A stretch of DNA of 64,000 nucleotides, from the NCBI RefSeq assembly GCF_014280935.1, contig NZ_JACLZI010000035.1, positions 62,001 through 126,000 on the forward strand, written 5' to 3'. The notes below the pieces were generated by a model. That model was not told the origin of the DNA. It saw only the letters and a list, made by a program, of their open reading frames with translations, and did no database searches. Below, piece by piece: positions 1 through 9,388 of the stretch (its first letter is position 1; each line of letters starts with the position of its first letter). The translations under genes and the position numbers were made by a program. The DNA comes from Aquibacillus kalidii (GTDB taxonomy: Bacteria > Bacillota > Bacilli > Bacillales > Amphibacillaceae).

Positions 1-148
1 TACTTTCCGCTCTCTTTGACAATAAACCTAACGAATTACCATCCAGATAAATTGTGTCTTTTTTGATAAAAAATTCATCTCTTAAATAATGTAAAGGGTC
101 TTCCTTATCAAGGCTTTGTGCATAGGTAAGTGTATATTTTTCAATCAT
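1..148 (-). CDS. kynU: Kynureninase, N-terminal part (runs off left edge)
   Basis: The reverse strand reads 49 codons from ATG at 148, preceded by GGAGGG at 155-160, and continues past the left edge. The peptide begins [20 protein letters not shown] and contains [12 protein letters not shown], the N-terminal signature of kynureninase, the PLP enzyme that converts kynurenine to anthranilate and alanine in tryptophan degradation. Only the first tenth or so of the roughly 420-residue family is visible, so the PLP lysine cannot be checked. It is divergent from the PRPP-synthetase-like gene. No other kyn gene is in the window. Recognition rests on a short but characteristic motif. Confidence 0.8.
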   Translation of the reverse strand, partial: MIEKYTLTYAQSLDKEDPLHYLRDEFFIKKDTIYLDGNSLGLLSKRAES

Positions 149-479
149 TTTAATCCCTCCAATAGTGTAGTCGATTTGATATTAAAGTCGTTACATCTAT
201 TTTAATCGATTTTCGCATGTTTTGTTGCTTAGAGTTCTCAACTATAGCATTTTGACTAGTAACTTCCCTAAATAACACATTTTCCACATGTATATCATAA
301 GTGAAAAGTTATCAAATTTAGGCATATCCTAATTTGTGTTAACCCTTAATAACTTGAACAGATCGTGTTTTTACGATAAGATTTTACATAATAATAGTCT
401 TGCAAATCATACTAAAGTCGAGTATACATTTCCATTTTAGTTAAAAAGATAAAGAACGTACATATTGGGAGGGACCATT
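149..479. promoter_or_regulatory. Divergent promoter region between kynU and the prs-like gene
   Basis: This AT-rich region holds the divergent control signals. A candidate sigma-A promoter for the rightward gene is TTGCAA at 400-405, a 17-bp spacer and TATACA at 423-428. The leftward ribosome binding site is at 155-160. I see no T-box, TRAP-like repeat series or other riboswitch that would explain control of kynU. Confidence 0.4.
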
Positions 480-1436
480 TTGTCTAATGGATATCAAGAT
501 TCAAAGTTAAAAGTGTTTTCACTAAGCTCAAACCGACCACTAGCGGAAGAAATTGCATCAACGATTGGAATTGAACTAGGTAAATCTTCGGTTAAAACCT
601 TTAGCGATGGAGAAATACAAATTAATATTGAAGAGAGTATTCGAGGTTGTGACGTTTTTGTTATCCAATCTACAAGTGAACCCGTTGATCAGCATATTAT
701 GGAATTGCTAATCATGACTGACGCATTAAAAAGAGCATCTGCTCGGACAATAAATGTTGTAATTCCATACTATGGATATGCTCGCCAGGACCGAAAAGCA
801 AGAGCTCGTGAGCCAATAACCGCAAAACTAATTGCAGATCTTATCCAAAAGGCTGGTGCCTCTAGAGTAATTTCGGTTGATTTACACGCACCTCAGGTTC
901 AAGGATTTTTCAACATTCCTGTAGACCAGCTTGCTAGTATTCCAATTCTTGCAGATTATTTAATTCAGAAAAGTTTAGAAGACGTTGTAGTCGTTGCACC
1001 TGATCATGGAAGTGTAACAAGAGCTAGACAGTTAGCTGACCACTTAAAAGCACCAATTGCCATTATTGATCGTCGCGGCCCACGTCATAACATTGCCGAA
1101 ATCAATGTTGTAGGTAATATTGATGGTAAAATCGCTATTATTATGGACGACATTATTGATACAGGTAGAAGAATAACTGTCGCTGCTAATGCACTATTAC
1201 AAAATGGTGCAAAAGAAGTGTATGCTTGTGCTTCCCATCCTGTGTTATCAACTCCCGCAACTGAAAAGATCCAGGAATCTGATGTAAAGGAATTAATTGT
1301 TACTAATACGATTCGAATTGATGACGAGAAAAAATTCGATAAGCTTACTGAATTAACGGTTGCTCCATTGATTAGTGATGCTATCATTCGAGTATTTGAA
1401 GAAAAATCATTAAGTTCTTTATTGAACGAAAAATAA
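480..1436 (+). CDS. prs: Divergent ribose-phosphate pyrophosphokinase (PRPP synthetase) paralogue
   Basis: The protein has 318 residues, the usual Prs length. The start chosen is TTG at 480, because GGGAGGG at 467-473 sits correctly before it, although the frame is open from 465. The family body is well preserved: [20 protein letters not shown] near residue 40, [31 protein letters not shown] and [10 protein letters not shown]. Prs enzymes make PRPP from ribose 5-phosphate and ATP. Two active-site stretches are abnormal. The catalytic-loop KRRPR is RRGPR here (residues 198-202), and the ribose-phosphate loop DT[AG]GT is DTGRR (residues 227-231). The enzyme may therefore be weak, altered in function or purely regulatory. 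It stands alone, not next to glmU or spoVG as the housekeeping prs does in Bacillus, and ends at a shared terminator. Confidence 0.85.
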   Translation: MSNGYQDSKLKVFSLSSNRPLAEEIASTIGIELGKSSVKTFSDGEIQINIEESIRGCDVFVIQSTSEPVDQHIMELLIMTDALKRASARTINVVIPYYGYARQDRKARAREPITAKLIADLIQKAGASRVISVDLHAPQVQGFFNIPVDQLASIPILADYLIQKSLEDVVVVAPDHGSVTRARQLADHLKAPIAIIDRRGPRHNIAEINVVGNIDGKIAIIMDDIIDTGRRITVAANALLQNGAKEVYACASHPVLSTPATEKIQESDVKELIVTNTIRIDDEKKFDKLTELTVAPLISDAIIRVFEEKSLSSLLNEK

Positions 1437-1439
1437 TGT

Positions 1440-1473
1440 AAAACCCCCTTCGCAACCAAACGAAGGGGGTTTT
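1440..1473. terminator. Bidirectional rho-independent terminator
   Basis: AAAACCCCCTTCG pairs with CGAAGGGGGTTTT around an 8-nt loop, with A and T tracts on both sides. It lies between two convergent genes and can serve both. Confidence 0.9.
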
Positions 1474-1475
1474 GA

Positions 1476-4400
1476 TTATATCAATTTTCTACGGTTATGA
1501 ACATGAAATGCAAATCCAGCAACGATTAAACTAATCCCCAGTACTAACCAGTTATAGATAGTAGTAGCAGTATTAGCCAAATCTTTTCCTTGTTCTGAAT
1601 TATGATCCGCTGTATTACCAGATTGATTGTCACTTTGGTCTATCTGCTTTTCTGTATTATCCCCATGATCACTGTCATGATGAGTAGGTTGATCATTTGG
1701 AATATCAGGTTCCCCTGGTGTTGGTACAGATGGATTACTAGGTTCTGGATTACTTGGGTCAGGATTACTAGGTTCTGGGTTATCTCCGCCCTCTCCTCCA
1801 TCATTAGGATCTGATGGGTCAGTCGGTGGCTCTTGATCTAGTTGCTTTCCTTTTACGAATGACCAGATGTTTGATCTCGTTTCACCCGTGAATTGATCAG
1901 AAGCGACCGTGTACCAAGAATACGTTTTCCCTTCTTCTAACCCCTTCCAAGTTACCTCTGCATAATCACCACTAGACACATTCTTAACTTTGCCGATTTC
2001 GTTATCCGTATAAACATTCACTTCAAAATAATCTGTTGCTACACGTTTTTCTTCCGGTTGTAAATCCAAGGAAAGCTCAAACTCATCTTTACCAGGATAC
2101 ACGTCAGAATCATAATAATTGTAATCATCCATATATGGTGAGTACGTGTTAACGATAATTCGGTTATTGTCTGTGTCAAAGTGTAAGAGACGCATATAGC
2201 CTTGTCCACCTTCTGGACCTGCTTGATAATCAGCTAGAATTTGATAAACATTACGGTCAGCTTTCCCATCACCATTATCATCAATCTCATCAACCAACAG
2301 CTGACTCTCATGATAGTGACCACTTAGAACAGCAAACACATTTTCATTTGGTACCACTACTTTTTCATAAATTTTATCCCCTAGTGGATGTCTGGTACCA
2401 GTTGCTTGCAAATATTCATGGAAGCTAAGAATCGCTTTACGATCTGGATGAGCGGCTAGTACTTCATTAACCCAATCAAGCCCTTCTTCATCAACACCCC
2501 ATCCAAGATAAACCATGATATAGTCATTCCCACCAACAGACATTAAATCATAGTGTCCTCGGTTGTTTAAGTATGAATCACCGTAATATGGCTTAGCTTC
2601 AAAGCGGTCAGCGCCAAAGTACTTGTAATACTCCGTATAATCATTTGTCTTTTGACCAACATCATGATTTCCTGCTAATACACCATAAGGAATGTTGGCA
2701 TCATCTAGAGTCTTCATAAATGTATCTGCATGCTCCCACTGGTACGGTTGGTCATACTCATCTACTAAATCTCCCGTATGGAAAACATATTGAATTTTCA
2801 TTTCTTCTTGTTTTTCCGCAATCCATTGTGTTTGTCTTTCATAAATATTTGGATAACTTTCTGAGTAATATTGTGTATCAGACATCCAGACAAACGTATA
2901 GTCGTATTCTTCTGGACTAGTAGGTATTTCATCCTGGACCATTACATTTACCTTACTGTTCTTAACATAATCTCCAACTGGAACGGTTCCTTTTAATTGA
3001 AAATCCTCTTGTCCTGCTATTTGGTAATCAATGATTTGCCATCCACCAACTGAATGGTTCCAAGCATACATCGTCACCTTTCTTCCTTCTAGAGAATTAC
3101 CGTTCCAAACCAATTCAACAATATCATTCTCATCAACATTACTATCAACCGTTACATCAAAACGATGGTAAGGAAACTTCTCTACAGAATCGGTTACCAT
3201 GTATTTCTGATCCAATTCTGAGACATTAGTAATATCCTCTTTTGTTAATGTTGTTTCACCAGATGGTACCTGAGTATTCGGGGGTTCCACATCCGCGGCA
3301 TTACTATAGGATTTTACTGACTCGGTATTACTTGGATCATAACGATACCCCTGATAGAAGCCTACATCGAGTGGATCACCATTTGGATCAGTTACCTTCA
3401 CCTTTAGAACTGGATCTCCTTCAATAGGACTACCTGTTTCTAATTCACTCTCTGGCAATTGTGGATTTTCATCAACAACAGTAAACGTAATTGTCTTTTC
3501 AACATGATTCCCTACTTTATCTGTTGCCGATATTTCCAACTTGTGTTCTCCACCAGTTAGTTCTCCGGATGAAGTTTGATATGGAGTTGTAATAGTCTGG
3601 CCATCTAATTTAATTTCACTTTTATCCAAACCAGCAATCTCATCCACGATTTCTATGTCTACATCAATTATACCTTTATATTCCTTGCCGTCTTCTATTT
3701 CAGAAACTATAGTTGGTGCCGTATTGTCAACCAAGACCTCAGCCTTGACCTCTTCGTCTTGATCTACAGCACTAATTACGTGTGTACCGTCTGAAAATTT
3801 TGTAGTATCCCATAGATATGATTTAGACTGCGCTTGTTCTGTAGTTACGTTGAAAATAAAGTCTTGAGATGGTCGGTAATTTCCGTCATCCCCCATATCA
3901 ATTACCTCTTCTGGATTGCTAAATGTTGCATCCTTAAGTATGGTCCCATCAGATAGTACTAACCGAACATTTCTAACATTATAATCATCTCGATTATCCG
4001 TTGATTCCAAATCAAATGGAGATGCTTTTGTGCCTGCTCGAATCGTTATCGCATTTTCCCCTACCGCTAATTGATCTGCCCCAATCGGAACAGTAATCGT
4101 CTGCCACTGTGCAATCCAGTCATCAAAAATTTGAATTGCTTCGTCGCCGATCGTCACACCATTCTGAAAATACGTATTGACTCCACTTACTTCAAAAGCA
4201 AAATATGCAGGGTGCTCTAGCGACTGAAATGTGCTTTCTGTTACCTGCTGTCCATCAATCGCCAGGTTAACATTGTCTGGACTATCTTTCTTTGATGTCC
4301 CTTTTATAACTACATCTCTAGTTAAAACTTCTCCATTTTCAACATTCAAACGTAAACTCGCATCACTCAAGTCACTTGTTATATCAATTCGAAACGTTTC

Positions 4401-7400
4401 ACTCGTAACCTGGTTCGTACCATCTGATACGACATAATAATATTCGACAAACTCCTTAGCAATAATCTCAGGTGAATAAATAATGTGATGGTACATCAAG
4501 TCATCATAATCTTGTTGCAATAAAGCTGTAGAAAAACCCTCTTGATCATTAGTTCGGTAAAAAAGTTCCACGGTTTTAACAGCAATATCATCCTTGACAT
4601 CTGCTCTCAAATGAATATCTTGTTTTTGGTTAACCTCAGTTACCTCGGTTAGATTTTCTATAGTTGGATCTACTGTATCGACAGGCTTAGTAACAGTTTG
4701 CTTAGGAACTTGAAATGCTTCCACTGTCCCAGGAGTAGCATCGGTAACTCCTGCACTAACTTTTTCCATAACATTTGTTCCATCAACTGGATATTTATAA
4801 ACAATCCCCTTGTCTGGCAAAGTGTCATCCGCAGATTCTACATCGTTGTAGTAACTTACAGATAGTTCAGTCCCCGCGTTACTAGCAATAATCAATCCTC
4901 TCATACTGCTGTTAGACATACCTGCAGAGTATATTCTAACGATATCCTTATTTTCAACAAGATTTGTTCCGAAATTAGCATTAAAGTCTGCAACAGTCTG
5001 GTTATCATTTTGACCATTGATAATCCAGAACACCAACGTTTCCTTAGAAGGTATTTCTACATCTTCTGGAATAGATGGCCATACGATATCACTTTCAGGA
5101 TCTGTTCCGTATCGATACTGGATTTTATAGTCCTTTAAACTTATAGGTTGATCCGTATTGTTATAAATCTCAATGAACTCATATCCATCAGCAGAACCAA
5201 CATTTGTAGTATCTGGAACTACCTCTGTTAAAAGCAAGGATGGTAGTTTACTATAATCTACATCTTCTTCGATAACTGTTATTGTTTTTTCTTCAGTCTT
5301 AGTAGTATTTATACCATCACTAGCTTCAATGAAGTAAATGATGTCTTCTTTTACTTGCACGCCAGGAATTTCACCACTGTATTTGTTCGGCGTCACTGCG
5401 TCTACACTCATTGCCAAAGACTTAAAATCAGTGTCTCCCTTGGATTTATAATAGATAGTAGCCGTTGGAACAGCGGTGTTATCCTCCACAATTGCCTCTA
5501 TATGGATAGAAGAGTAGGCATCAACTTCACTTACAGCTTGATGATTAATTGTTGGCGATTCGTTATCCTCAGGGATTTCTGGAATGGTAGCCGGTTGTGT
5601 TGGAACTTGTTCAGCCTCGATAACACCTGGTGTTGGTGTAGTTTGAGAGACCATCTTGACCATATCTGTCCCTTGCTTCGGATAAGTATAGTGTATATCC
5701 TTTCCACTATTGTCATTATCCTTACTTAAATAAGAAGCGGCAACAATCTCATTGCCTTGGTTATCTTTTATCACAACAGCACGGTCCCCACTGTTTGCGA
5801 AACCAGGTAGGTTTGTATCCGTGATTTCAATAACTTGGTTGCTAGTTAAATCACTAGCAAAATTACTATTAAAATTTTCAAATGTTTTTCCACCATTGTT
5901 ATTCCACAAGACCAACGTTTGTTGCGATTCGATTGTCGTTTCAGGAATTTGAAACGTAACTTCCTTTCCAGTATCCGTATAACGATAAACGAATGTATAA
6001 TTATTTAACGGGAGCGCCCGATTCGAATTGTTATAGATTTCAAAGTACTCAAAGTAATCTGTTCCTCCACCTTGGGAGTTAGGTGCGAGTTCAGTCACGA
6101 GTAGATGTGGGTAACTGTCAAAGCTTTCTTCCACTGGTTGCTTTATCGTAACTTCTACAGGCGACTGGAAATTCGTTGGGTACGTAATACGATGATTCGG
6201 ATCGGTTACCATAATCAAGTAACTTATAGAATTAGAGACTAGTTCTTCCTTTGGAATGATAGCTTCATAGCTATCACCTTGTTTTGTCATTTTGATAACT
6301 TGATAATTAGAATCATTTGGTAATTGATAAAATACCTTTGCAGTAATATCTTCGGTATCATCTGTGATGTGTGCCTGTATTTTTAAATCTTCCCCAACCC
6401 CAATTTCTTGGATTGATTCATGAATGATAGTGGGTGCACTTTGGGTCGGAATATCAACTGGTTGCTCTGGTAGTTGTTCCTTAACCGTACTACCTGGCTT
6501 AGGCTCCGTAATAGCTTGAAATTTATTCATTTCTATACCAGACTCTGGATACTTATATTCGATCACCTTGCCGCTAGCAATATCCTCTGCTAGATAGTTA
6601 GCTAGGACTATATCTTTATTATCATTAGATTTTATAACCACGGCACGGTTACCATTATTGTAAAAACCTGGTGCACCAGTGTATTCTACTATTTGTCCCT
6701 TCGTTAGAGAACTCTGATAATAATTATTAAAGTCTTCTAACGCTTTACCTGCGTTGTTAGCCCAGAAAACAATCGATTGGCCTGCTTGCAATGTCGTCGG
6801 GGCAAAATCCATGCCTACATCTTCTTTACCGCTACCATCCGTATAGCGCAAGAAAAATTGATAATGGTCTAACGTTATAGATTGATTGGTATTATTATAG
6901 ACTTCAAAATACTCGTAATTATCAGCACCATCATTATTAGCCATTATTTCTGTAATTAATAAAGGGGCTAATTGGTTATAGTCTACCTCAACAGTTTCTT
7001 CGGGCTGTGATGCAGCTTCCGTTTCAGTACTAACATCTTCCTCCTTATTTTCTGTGGATGGCTGACTAGCTAATGACGGTTTGGACTTTTCTAATGAAGC
7101 TTCAGCCTCATCATTCGGAGTGACCTCTGTATTACTTTGTTCTTCAACTTGCTTTGCAGAGTCGTCTTGATCTGTGGTCGTTTCCTCAGTTGTTGGAGTT
7201 TCCTGTTCAAACGGCAGTGAAGGAAGCTCTGCCTTGTCTTGATTACTAGATTCTGTGGATTCGGCTGGTTGATCAGCCTGCTGGGAAGTTGGAGTATTTT
7301 CTTGTTGTAGTGGTGAGTATTCCTGGGTTGCCTGCTCACTATCATTGGCTGATTCAGCTAAAACACTAACACTTGGAAGTATAAATGAAACATTCATAAA

Positions 7401-7466
7401 TATAACGGAAAAAATTAAGAAAGATGACACCGTTCTCCTAAGTCGAGACTTCGTTACCTTCTTCAT
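1476..7466 (-). CDS. Giant secreted cell-wall protein: three lamin-tail domains plus calcineurin-like phosphoesterase (YvnB-like)
   Basis: The start is ATG at 7466 behind GGAGGT at 7472-7477, giving 1,996 residues. An N-terminal signal peptide (MKKVTKSRLRRTVSSFLIF, cleavage after VSVLA) is followed by an acidic Ser/Thr/Glu-rich segment. Three lamin-tail domains start near residues 165, 450 and 740 (LLITEIMANN, LLVTELAPNS, LLLTEVVPD), each followed by an Ig-like module. A metallophosphoesterase domain covers about 1520-1720 with SDTQYY, GDLVDE, GNHD, SFHE and SGHYHE, so the metal-site residues are present. A Pro/Asn-rich stalk leads to LANTATTIYNW, a hydrophobic stretch and NRRKLI, a sortase-type signal with Ala where Pro is usual. 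The architecture recalls B. subtilis YvnB. The likely role is hydrolysis of extracellular phosphoesters. TTTACA repeats upstream suggest phosphate control. Confidence 0.85.
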   Translation of the reverse strand: MKKVTKSRLRRTVSSFLIFSVIFMNVSFILPSVSVLAESANDSEQATQEYSPLQQENTPTSQQADQPAESTESSNQDKAELPSLPFEQETPTTEETTTDQDDSAKQVEEQSNTEVTPNDEAEASLEKSKPSLASQPSTENKEEDVSTETEAASQPEETVEVDYNQLAPLLITEIMANNDGADNYEYFEVYNNTNQSITLDHYQFFLRYTDGSGKEDVGMDFAPTTLQAGQSIVFWANNAGKALEDFNNYYQSSLTKGQIVEYTGAPGFYNNGNRAVVIKSNDNKDIVLANYLAEDIASGKVIEYKYPESGIEMNKFQAITEPKPGSTVKEQLPEQPVDIPTQSAPTIIHESIQEIGVGEDLKIQAHITDDTEDITAKVFYQLPNDSNYQVIKMTKQGDSYEAIIPKEELVSNSISYLIMVTDPNHRITYPTNFQSPVEVTIKQPVEESFDSYPHLLVTELAPNSQGGGTDYFEYFEIYNNSNRALPLNNYTFVYRYTDTGKEVTFQIPETTIESQQTLVLWNNNGGKTFENFNSNFASDLTSNQVIEITDTNLPGFANSGDRAVVIKDNQGNEIVAASYLSKDNDNSGKDIHYTYPKQGTDMVKMVSQTTPTPGVIEAEQVPTQPATIPEIPEDNESPTINHQAVSEVDAYSSIHIEAIVEDNTAVPTATIYYKSKGDTDFKSLAMSVDAVTPNKYSGEIPGVQVKEDIIYFIEASDGINTTKTEEKTITVIEEDVDYSKLPSLLLTEVVPDTTNVGSADGYEFIEIYNNTDQPISLKDYKIQYRYGTDPESDIVWPSIPEDVEIPSKETLVFWIINGQNDNQTVADFNANFGTNLVENKDIVRIYSAGMSNSSMRGLIIASNAGTELSVSYYNDVESADDTLPDKGIVYKYPVDGTNVMEKVSAGVTDATPGTVEAFQVPKQTVTKPVDTVDPTIENLTEVTEVNQKQDIHLRADVKDDIAVKTVELFYRTNDQEGFSTALLQQDYDDLMYHHIIYSPEIIAKEFVEYYYVVSDGTNQVTSETFRIDITSDLSDASLRLNVENGEVLTRDVVIKGTSKKDSPDNVNLAIDGQQVTESTFQSLEHPAYFAFEVSGVNTYFQNGVTIGDEAIQIFDDWIAQWQTITVPIGADQLAVGENAITIRAGTKASPFDLESTDNRDDYNVRNVRLVLSDGTILKDATFSNPEEVIDMGDDGNYRPSQDFIFNVTTEQAQSKSYLWDTTKFSDGTHVISAVDQDEEVKAEVLVDNTAPTIVSEIEDGKEYKGIIDVDIEIVDEIAGLDKSEIKLDGQTITTPYQTSSGELTGGEHKLEISATDKVGNHVEKTITFTVVDENPQLPESELETGSPIEGDPVLKVKVTDPNGDPLDVGFYQGYRYDPSNTESVKSYSNAADVEPPNTQVPSGETTLTKEDITNVSELDQKYMVTDSVEKFPYHRFDVTVDSNVDENDIVELVWNGNSLEGRKVTMYAWNHSVGGWQIIDYQIAGQEDFQLKGTVPVGDYVKNSKVNVMVQDEIPTSPEEYDYTFVWMSDTQYYSESYPNIYERQTQWIAEKQEEMKIQYVFHTGDLVDEYDQPYQWEHADTFMKTLDDANIPYGVLAGNHDVGQKTNDYTEYYKYFGADRFEAKPYYGDSYLNNRGHYDLMSVGGNDYIMVYLGWGVDEEGLDWVNEVLAAHPDRKAILSFHEYLQATGTRHPLGDKIYEKVVVPNENVFAVLSGHYHESQLLVDEIDDNGDGKADRNVYQILADYQAGPEGGQGYMRLLHFDTDNNRIIVNTYSPYMDDYNYYDSDVYPGKDEFELSLDLQPEEKRVATDYFEVNVYTDNEIGKVKNVSSGDYAEVTWKGLEEGKTYSWYTVASDQFTGETRSNIWSFVKGKQLDQEPPTDPSDPNDGGEGGDNPEPSNPDPSNPEPSNPSVPTPGEPDIPNDQPTHHDSDHGDNTEKQIDQSDNQSGNTADHNSEQGKDLANTATTIYNWLVLGISLIVAGFAFHVHNRRKLI

Positions 7467-7526
7467 ATGTACCTCCTCGTAAGTTTTTGTCATACTTTGT
7501 ATTGTAAGCCTCAAACTTTAAGCGAT

Positions 7527-7553
7527 CGTAAAACTAATGTAAATCTATGTAAA
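7527..7553 (-). promoter_or_regulatory. Putative PhoP box array upstream of the LTD/phosphoesterase gene
   Basis: On the coding (minus) strand, TTTACA at 7548-7553, TTTACA at 7538-7543 and TTTACG at 7527-7532 are spaced 10-11 bp, start to start. This matches the known Bacillus PhoP consensus TT(A/T/C)ACA repeated once per helical turn. The array lies 61-87 bp before the start codon. The assignment is inferred from pattern only. Confidence 0.5.
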
Positions 7554-7733
7554 GTTATAGATTTAATCTACCTATAAATTACTATCTACCTTTACTAAAT
7601 ACTCTTGTTTCAATTAAGTTTACTTTGCCTCTCTTTTACAGTCTTGTTCCTATACATCCCTCTAAACTCACAAAAAAATTTCACACCTTTCTGGGCGAAT
7701 GCATAGGATATCAACGTGAGAGGTGGTGACAGC

Positions 7734-8549
7734 ATGAAAGAACAACAGTTAAATGAATCTGCAATACAGGTGGAAAAAGAAGAATTTAAAAAACGTCAGC
7801 GTCGTGACAAATTAAAGCAATTACTTACGATTTCATCTCCTATTTTCATTTTACTTTTATGGGAGCTGTTATCGCGAACTGCCTTAATTGATCCGCGCTT
7901 TTTTCCACCACCAACAAAAATATTAGCAACACTTTATCAAATGGGATTAAGCGGAGAACTATTTACTCATCTACAAGTAAGCTTACTCCGGATCTTTGCT
8001 GGATTCTTACTTGGTGTCATTCCGGCAATTTGTATCGGGCTATTGATGGGGATGTATTCTCCTATTCGCCATTTCTTTTCACCACTAATTATGGCCTTAA
8101 TGCCAATACCAACACTGGCCATGCTCCCAATTATTTTGATTGTATTTGGGATTGGTGAATTTTCAAAAATGGTTACCATTGCTATTAGTGTCTTTTTCCC
8201 TGTAGCCATTAATACAGCTGCCGGGGTTACGAATATTGACAACATATATGTAGATGTAGCCAAAAACTATGGAGCAAATGCAAAACATTTCTTTTTCAAA
8301 ATTGCTTTACCCGGTTCACTTCCAGTCATGCTTGAAGGTATCCAAATGGGGCAGGCCATTGCGTTATTAACCATTGTGGCAGCTGAAATGATTGGTGCTA
8401 ATTCAGGGATTGGTTATGTAATATGGATGAACTATAAAGCCTTCTTGCTTCCAGAAATGTACGTGGGTCTTGTACTGATTTCATTCTTTGGTTATTTCTT
8501 TTCTCTTGTCATCCGCGGTCTTCAGAGTAAATTACTACCATGGAAGTAA
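7734..8549 (+). CDS. ABC transporter permease, nitrate/sulfonate/thiamine-precursor (TauC/SsuC) type
   Basis: The protein has 271 residues from ATG at 7734, which has AGGTGG seven bases upstream; a GTG at 7716 lacks such a site. It has about six membrane segments. The coupling loop around residues 180-200 (DVAKNYGANAKHFFFKIALP) is the EAA motif that contacts the ATPase. It is the first of three consecutive genes (permease, ATPase, lipoprotein receptor) forming one importer. The family moves small anions or vitamin precursors such as sulfonates, nitrate and pyrimidines. Nothing in the neighbourhood fixes the substrate. Confidence 0.9.
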   Translation: MKEQQLNESAIQVEKEEFKKRQRRDKLKQLLTISSPIFILLLWELLSRTALIDPRFFPPPTKILATLYQMGLSGELFTHLQVSLLRIFAGFLLGVIPAICIGLLMGMYSPIRHFFSPLIMALMPIPTLAMLPIILIVFGIGEFSKMVTIAISVFFPVAINTAAGVTNIDNIYVDVAKNYGANAKHFFFKIALPGSLPVMLEGIQMGQAIALLTIVAAEMIGANSGIGYVIWMNYKAFLLPEMYVGLVLISFFGYFFSLVIRGLQSKLLPWK

Positions 8550-8576
8550 GTGTTTATCAGGAAGGGAGTGTTCCGA

Positions 8577-9356
8577 TTGTCTAGCAATACTAAAATTGAG
8601 CTAGATCAGTTAACTAAAATCTTTTATAAGCGAAATGAAAGTGTGGAAGCAATTAAGAACATTTCCCTGGACATTGAGGACGGAGAATTCGTTTGTATTC
8701 TCGGTCCCAGTGGCTGTGGGAAAACTACCTTGTTACGTATCTTAGCAGGTCTAGAAACACCGAGTACTGGTGATATTCAAATTCATCAAAGTGAAAGTGA
8801 AAAACCATTACAATCAATGGTCTTTCAAGAACGTGGGGTTATTCCATGGATGACCGTTGAAGAGAATGTCGCCTTTGGCTTAAAAATGCGTCATTTGCCT
8901 AAAAAGGAAATCAAAGAACGCAGTGATTATTATATTAAAAAGGTTGGTCTCGAAAAGTTTGCCAAATTGTATCCAAAAGAATTATCTGGTGGTATGAAGC
9001 AGCGTGTAAGTATAGCTAGGGCCTTCGCTAATGACCCAGAGATATTGTTAATGGATGAACCATTTGCTGCATTAGATGAGCAAAATAAATTTATATTACA
9101 GGAAGAACTTCTAAATATTTGGGCAGAAACAAAGAAAACAGTTTTATTTATCACGCACAGTATTGATGAGGCAATGTTATTAAGTGACAGGATCCTACTA
9201 ATGAGTTCACAGCCAGGTCAAATAGTTAAGGAAAAGAAGATCGATTTACCTAGACCAAGAACGATGGAAAGCATTCGTTCTAATGAAGAAATGGCACAGG
9301 AATTTGTTGATATCTGGCAGCATTTACAAAAAGAAGTGCAAGGCTCTCGTGCCTAG
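8577..9356 (+). CDS. ABC transporter ATP-binding protein (SsuB/TauB-like)
   Basis: The protein has 259 residues from TTG at 8577, chosen because GGAAGGGAG ends eight bases before it; the frame is open from 8550. Walker A is GPSGCGKTT, the Q-loop follows in MVFQERGVIPW, the signature is LSGGMKQR, Walker B is ILLMDEPFAALD and the switch histidine is in FITHSIDEA. The length and the ERGVIPW Q-loop neighbourhood are typical of nitrate/sulfonate importers. It energises the permease encoded just upstream and is co-transcribed with it. Confidence 0.92.
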   Translation: MSSNTKIELDQLTKIFYKRNESVEAIKNISLDIEDGEFVCILGPSGCGKTTLLRILAGLETPSTGDIQIHQSESEKPLQSMVFQERGVIPWMTVEENVAFGLKMRHLPKKEIKERSDYYIKKVGLEKFAKLYPKELSGGMKQRVSIARAFANDPEILLMDEPFAALDEQNKFILQEELLNIWAETKKTVLFITHSIDEAMLLSDRILLMSSQPGQIVKEKKIDLPRPRTMESIRSNEEMAQEFVDIWQHLQKEVQGSRA

Positions 9357-9388
9357 TAAAGAATGTATGGAGAAAGGAAGATTTATTT

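Noticed and set aside
149-400. tRNA-sensing or TRAP control of kynU
   Set aside because: No GTGGTACCGCG box, terminator or spaced GAG/TAG series on the kynU strand.
1085-1459. Minus-strand frame opposite the PRPP-synthetase-like gene
   Set aside because: Antisense to a clearly coding gene and reading through the terminator; no family features.
7554-7733. TPP or other riboswitch upstream of the NMT1-type importer
   Set aside because: No CUGAGA/ACCUGAUC-type core or comparable conserved element was found.
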